Positions 5,606 to 7,126 of a stretch of 7,126 nt of DNA are shown here, one piece after another; the stretch's first letter is position 1; each line of letters starts with the position of its first letter. The notes beneath the pieces were generated by a model, which was not told the origin of the DNA, did no database searches, and saw only the letters and a program-made list of their open reading frames with translations. The stretch spans positions 1 through 7,126 of the forward strand of contig JAOUDB010000132.1 in NCBI GenBank assembly GCA_029859485.1, written 5' to 3'. A program made the translations under genes and the position numbers. Source of the stretch: Desulfuromonadales bacterium (GTDB taxonomy: Bacteria; Desulfobacterota; Desulfuromonadia; Desulfuromonadales; BM103).

Positions 5606-6366
5606 TGTCAGAGCCTTCATTACTTGATCACCCAATCATCAGCCAACGTTATTTCTTCCCACGCCGGGCCTCTGTGCCGGACCCATTCTGGGTCGATTGT
5701 CCAGAAGCACGGCTGGCCTGCTACTATCATGAGGTATCCCACCAAGCGTATACCATTGTCCATTTCCATGGCAACGGTGAGGTTGTGGCCGACTACCTTG
5801 ACGGTTTTCCGGAATTAATCGGTCGCATGGGATGCAACTGCTTCCTCGCCGAATTTCGCGGCTATGGTGGCTCGACGGGGACCCCACAACTCGGCAGGAT
5901 GCTTGAAGATGTGAAACGGACGATTGAGTCAATCGGTCAACCCGTCGGAAAACTGGTGATCTTTGGTCGCTCCGTTGGCTCGCTCTTCGCGATAAAAGCC
6001 GCAGAGCTGTTTCCTGATATCGCGGGACTGATCCTTGAGAGCGCCATAGCTGACCCGCTGGAGAGGCTTTTACTGAGGCTACACCCGGAAGAGATAGGCA
6101 CAACAGCAGAGGGATTGAAGGAAGCCGTCATGGCGACCATGAATACGCAGTCAGCCATGGAAAAATTCACAAAACCTACGTTAATTCTGCACACCCGTCA
6201 TGACGGGTTGATCGACAGCAGTCACGCTGAACGCCTCGCAAAGTGGTGTGGAGGTCCGGTCCATCTTGAGATTTTCGAGCAAGGTAGCCACAACGACATC
6301 ATGTTTGTTAACGGGCCGAGGTACTTTTCACTTATCACTGAGTTCCTCAACTCACTGCAGGAGTGA
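5602..6366 (+). CDS. Alpha/beta hydrolase, Bem46/ABHD-like (254 aa)
   Basis: This is a single-domain serine hydrolase without a signal peptide. It has HFHGNGE at 54-60 (oxyanion-hole HG motif), the nucleophile elbow GRSVGS with Ser124, a likely acid Asp201 in LHTRHDGLID, and a likely base His230 in GSHND. This is the full triad in canonical order. The GNGE and FRGYGGSTG (85-93) elements resemble the Bem46/ABHD13/ABHD17 group, whose members hydrolyse esters or thioesters; the substrate here cannot be read from the sequence. Two starts are possible: ATG 5602 overlaps the msrA stop by 4 bp, and ATG 5605 follows it immediately. GGGAG at 5589-5593 suits 5602 and GAGG at 5597-5600 suits 5605; the proteins differ by one Met. 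Its place behind msrA suggests a role in stress repair or lipid turnover, which is inference. Confidence 0.9.
   Translation: MMSEPSLLDHPIISQRYFFPRRASVPDPFWVDCPEARLACYYHEVSHQAYTIVHFHGNGEVVADYLDGFPELIGRMGCNCFLAEFRGYGGSTGTPQLGRMLEDVKRTIESIGQPVGKLVIFGRSVGSLFAIKAAELFPDIAGLILESAIADPLERLLLRLHPEEIGTTAEGLKEAVMATMNTQSAMEKFTKPTLILHTRHDGLIDSSHAERLAKWCGGPVHLEIFEQGSHNDIMFVNGPRYFSLITEFLNSLQE
6359..6363 (+). promoter_or_regulatory. Ribosome binding site of the DUF2784 gene
   Basis: AGGAG lies inside the last codons of the hydrolase gene, 6 bases before ATG 6370, so the two genes are almost certainly co-translated. Confidence 0.7.
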
Positions 6367-6369
6367 TAG

Positions 6370-6750
6370 ATGGGCTACCGACTGGCAGCCGAATTGACCC
6401 TGATCTTTCACCTTCTCTTTATCACCTTTATTCTTTTTGGTGGGCTGCTTGTTCTGCGCAAAAGTTTCTGGATCTGGCTTCACATTCCGGCAGTGCTCTG
6501 GGGGCTGTGGGTTGAGTGGGCAGGATGGCTTTGCCCATTGACACCCTTGGAGAATTATTTTCGACGAAGAGCGTCAAGTCCCGAATATCCTGAGAGCTTT
6601 ATCGAGCATTACCTGGTTTCGATCATCTATCCCGAACAGCTGACGGTTTCGACACAATGGCTTCTGGGGGGTATCCTTCTGATCGTGAACCTGCTCATCT
6701 ACTTCTACGTGTTTCGACTGCGGAACAAACATCAACGTCAGGTTGACTAA
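6370..6750 (+). CDS. DUF2784 family integral membrane protein (126 aa)
   Basis: This 126-residue protein has about three membrane helices (roughly 6-28, 35-54 and 96-116). It carries the DUF2784 features: FHLLFITFILFGGLLVL near the N-terminus with His14, WLHIPAVLWGLWVEW with His38 and Glu49, then CPLTPLENYFRR at 55-66, and SFIEHYLVSIIYP at 76-88. These conserved His, Cys and Glu residues lie near membrane boundaries and could bind a metal or haem, but the family has no established function and that is speculation. The start follows the hydrolase stop by three bases. The length matches the family and the gene looks intact. It is the probable last gene of the operon, though no terminator is visible after it. 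Confidence 0.88.
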   Translation: MGYRLAAELTLIFHLLFITFILFGGLLVLRKSFWIWLHIPAVLWGLWVEWAGWLCPLTPLENYFRRRASSPEYPESFIEHYLVSIIYPEQLTVSTQWLLGGILLIVNLLIYFYVFRLRNKHQRQVD

Positions 6751-6761
6751 TGAAATCAATG

Positions 6762-6780
6762 CGTTAATTTTAAACTAACG
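6762..6780. repeat. Near-perfect 19-bp palindrome upstream of the Cys-rich gene
   Basis: CGTTA (6762-6766) and TAACG (6776-6780) are inverted, and inner TTT and AAA also pair around the centre at 6771, with one A/C mismatch. It starts 11 bases after the DUF2784 stop. A short A+T-rich stem with no U-run is a poor terminator, so an operator is more likely. Confidence 0.45.
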
Positions 6781-6819
6781 GATCCCAACGTTCGTTTGCG
6801 TGTTCATATTAAAATAACG

Positions 6820-6826
6820 AAGGAGA
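6820..6826 (+). promoter_or_regulatory. Strong ribosome binding site of the Cys-rich small gene
   Basis: AAGGAGA ends 7 bases before ATG 6834, near-ideal spacing, and is the main reason besides composition to call this short frame a gene. Confidence 0.8.
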
Positions 6827-6833
6827 ATACTTT

Positions 6834-7013
6834 ATGTCTGAAAATGATTGTTTAAATCCCGAGGAACATTGTGAGTTGCATATGTGTCAAATGAAGTCGA
6901 CCAAAACCAGTGCAGAGATCAATAAGCTTTATGAAAACCCCAAGTTTGTCTGCACCAACTGTGGCGTCAAGGTCAACAGGGAAGAAAATCTATGCAGCCC
7001 CAAACCTATCTGA
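6834..7013 (+). CDS. Small Cys-rich putative metal-binding protein (59 aa)
   Basis: The 59-residue protein has six cysteines: Cys6, Cys13, Cys18, Cys40, Cys43 and Cys54. The first three lie in an acidic N-terminal part with His12 and His16 (CLNPEEHCELHMCQMK). The last three sit in FVCTNCGVKVNREENLC, whose CxxCG resembles half of a zinc ribbon. The middle (about 21-36) looks helical and charged. No signal peptide or membrane segment is present, so it should be cytoplasmic. The likely role is Zn or other metal binding, or redox sensing; none is proven. A strong Shine-Dalgarno, a preceding palindrome and a strong terminator immediately downstream suggest a well-expressed single-gene unit. I do not know a named family for it. 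Another open frame overlapping its 3' half (6910-7110) runs through the terminator and is rejected. Confidence 0.8.
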   Translation: MSENDCLNPEEHCELHMCQMKSTKTSAEINKLYENPKFVCTNCGVKVNREENLCSPKPI

Positions 7014-7022
7014 CCAGCTAAC

Positions 7023-7065
7023 AAAAAAAGCAGCGCACTCGTATTCTGGAGTGCGCTGCTTTATA
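7023..7065. terminator. Strong rho-independent terminator, probably bidirectional
   Basis: Arms at 7027-7040 and 7049-7062 give a perfect 14-bp stem (core AGCAGCGCACTC) with an 8-base loop, 13 bases after the stop of the Cys-rich gene. It is followed by TTTATAT on the + strand and preceded by seven A at 7023-7029, which would act as a U-run for a - strand transcript arriving from the right. Confidence 0.9.
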
Positions 7066-7126
7066 TCAACTCCCTATCAGGTCATCCCCGCTCAAAAGAA
7101 AACGGACTAATAACCCAAACAAAGGT

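Noticed and set aside
6910..7110. A 66-residue open frame on the + strand
   Set aside because: It overlaps the Cys-rich gene out of frame, has no ribosome binding site and runs through the strong terminator hairpin.

Overview
The window (7126 bases, moderate G+C in the genes and clearly A+T-richer intergenic DNA) looks like a Gram-negative bacterium with a high-affinity cbb3-type cytochrome oxidase. The evidence is a CcoI/FixI copper ATPase followed by CcoS, a FixH-like protein and a SafE/DsbD-like membrane protein. The gene mix, including the small Cys-rich protein at the right edge, would fit a Desulfuromonadales-like member of the former Deltaproteobacteria. That placement is an impression from gene content and is low confidence. 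No mobile element, CRISPR array, rRNA or tRNA was recognised.

Layout. (1) Positions 1-3510, + strand: the 3' part of a cbb3 oxidase assembly operon. It holds a CcoI/FixI copper-exporting P-type ATPase (5' end outside the window), ccoS, a secreted FixH/YtkA-like protein and a six-TM SafE/DsbD_2-type protein. The last three are translationally coupled or nearly so, with overlaps of 11 and 4 bp. (2) Positions 3554-3586: an inverted-repeat terminator between convergent genes. (3) Positions 3595-4416, - strand: an unrecognised exported protein with a periplasmic domain and three C-terminal membrane helices. (4) Positions 4417-4839: a 423-bp A+T-rich divergent intergenic region with outward-facing promoter-like elements, a long interrupted hairpin, three 12-bp direct repeats built on TGTCACA, and a 7-bp inverted repeat just upstream of an extended -10 promoter. 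(5) Positions 4840-6750, + strand: a probable stress operon of a Pmp3/YqaE proteolipid, methionine sulfoxide reductase MsrA, an alpha/beta hydrolase and a DUF2784 membrane protein. (6) Positions 6834-7013, + strand: a 59-residue Cys-rich protein with a zinc-ribbon-like CxxC, its own strong ribosome binding site, an upstream palindrome and a strong terminator.

How they may work together. The left operon would put copper into the cbb3 oxidase: the ATPase pumps Cu(I) out of the cytoplasm, CcoS is needed for cofactor-loaded oxidase, and the FixH-like and SafE-like proteins may handle copper or thiols in or across the membrane. The right operon looks like membrane and oxidative-stress maintenance. 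The strongest candidates for something undescribed are the Cys-rich microprotein, the unknown - strand membrane protein, and the structured regulatory region at 4644-4767.
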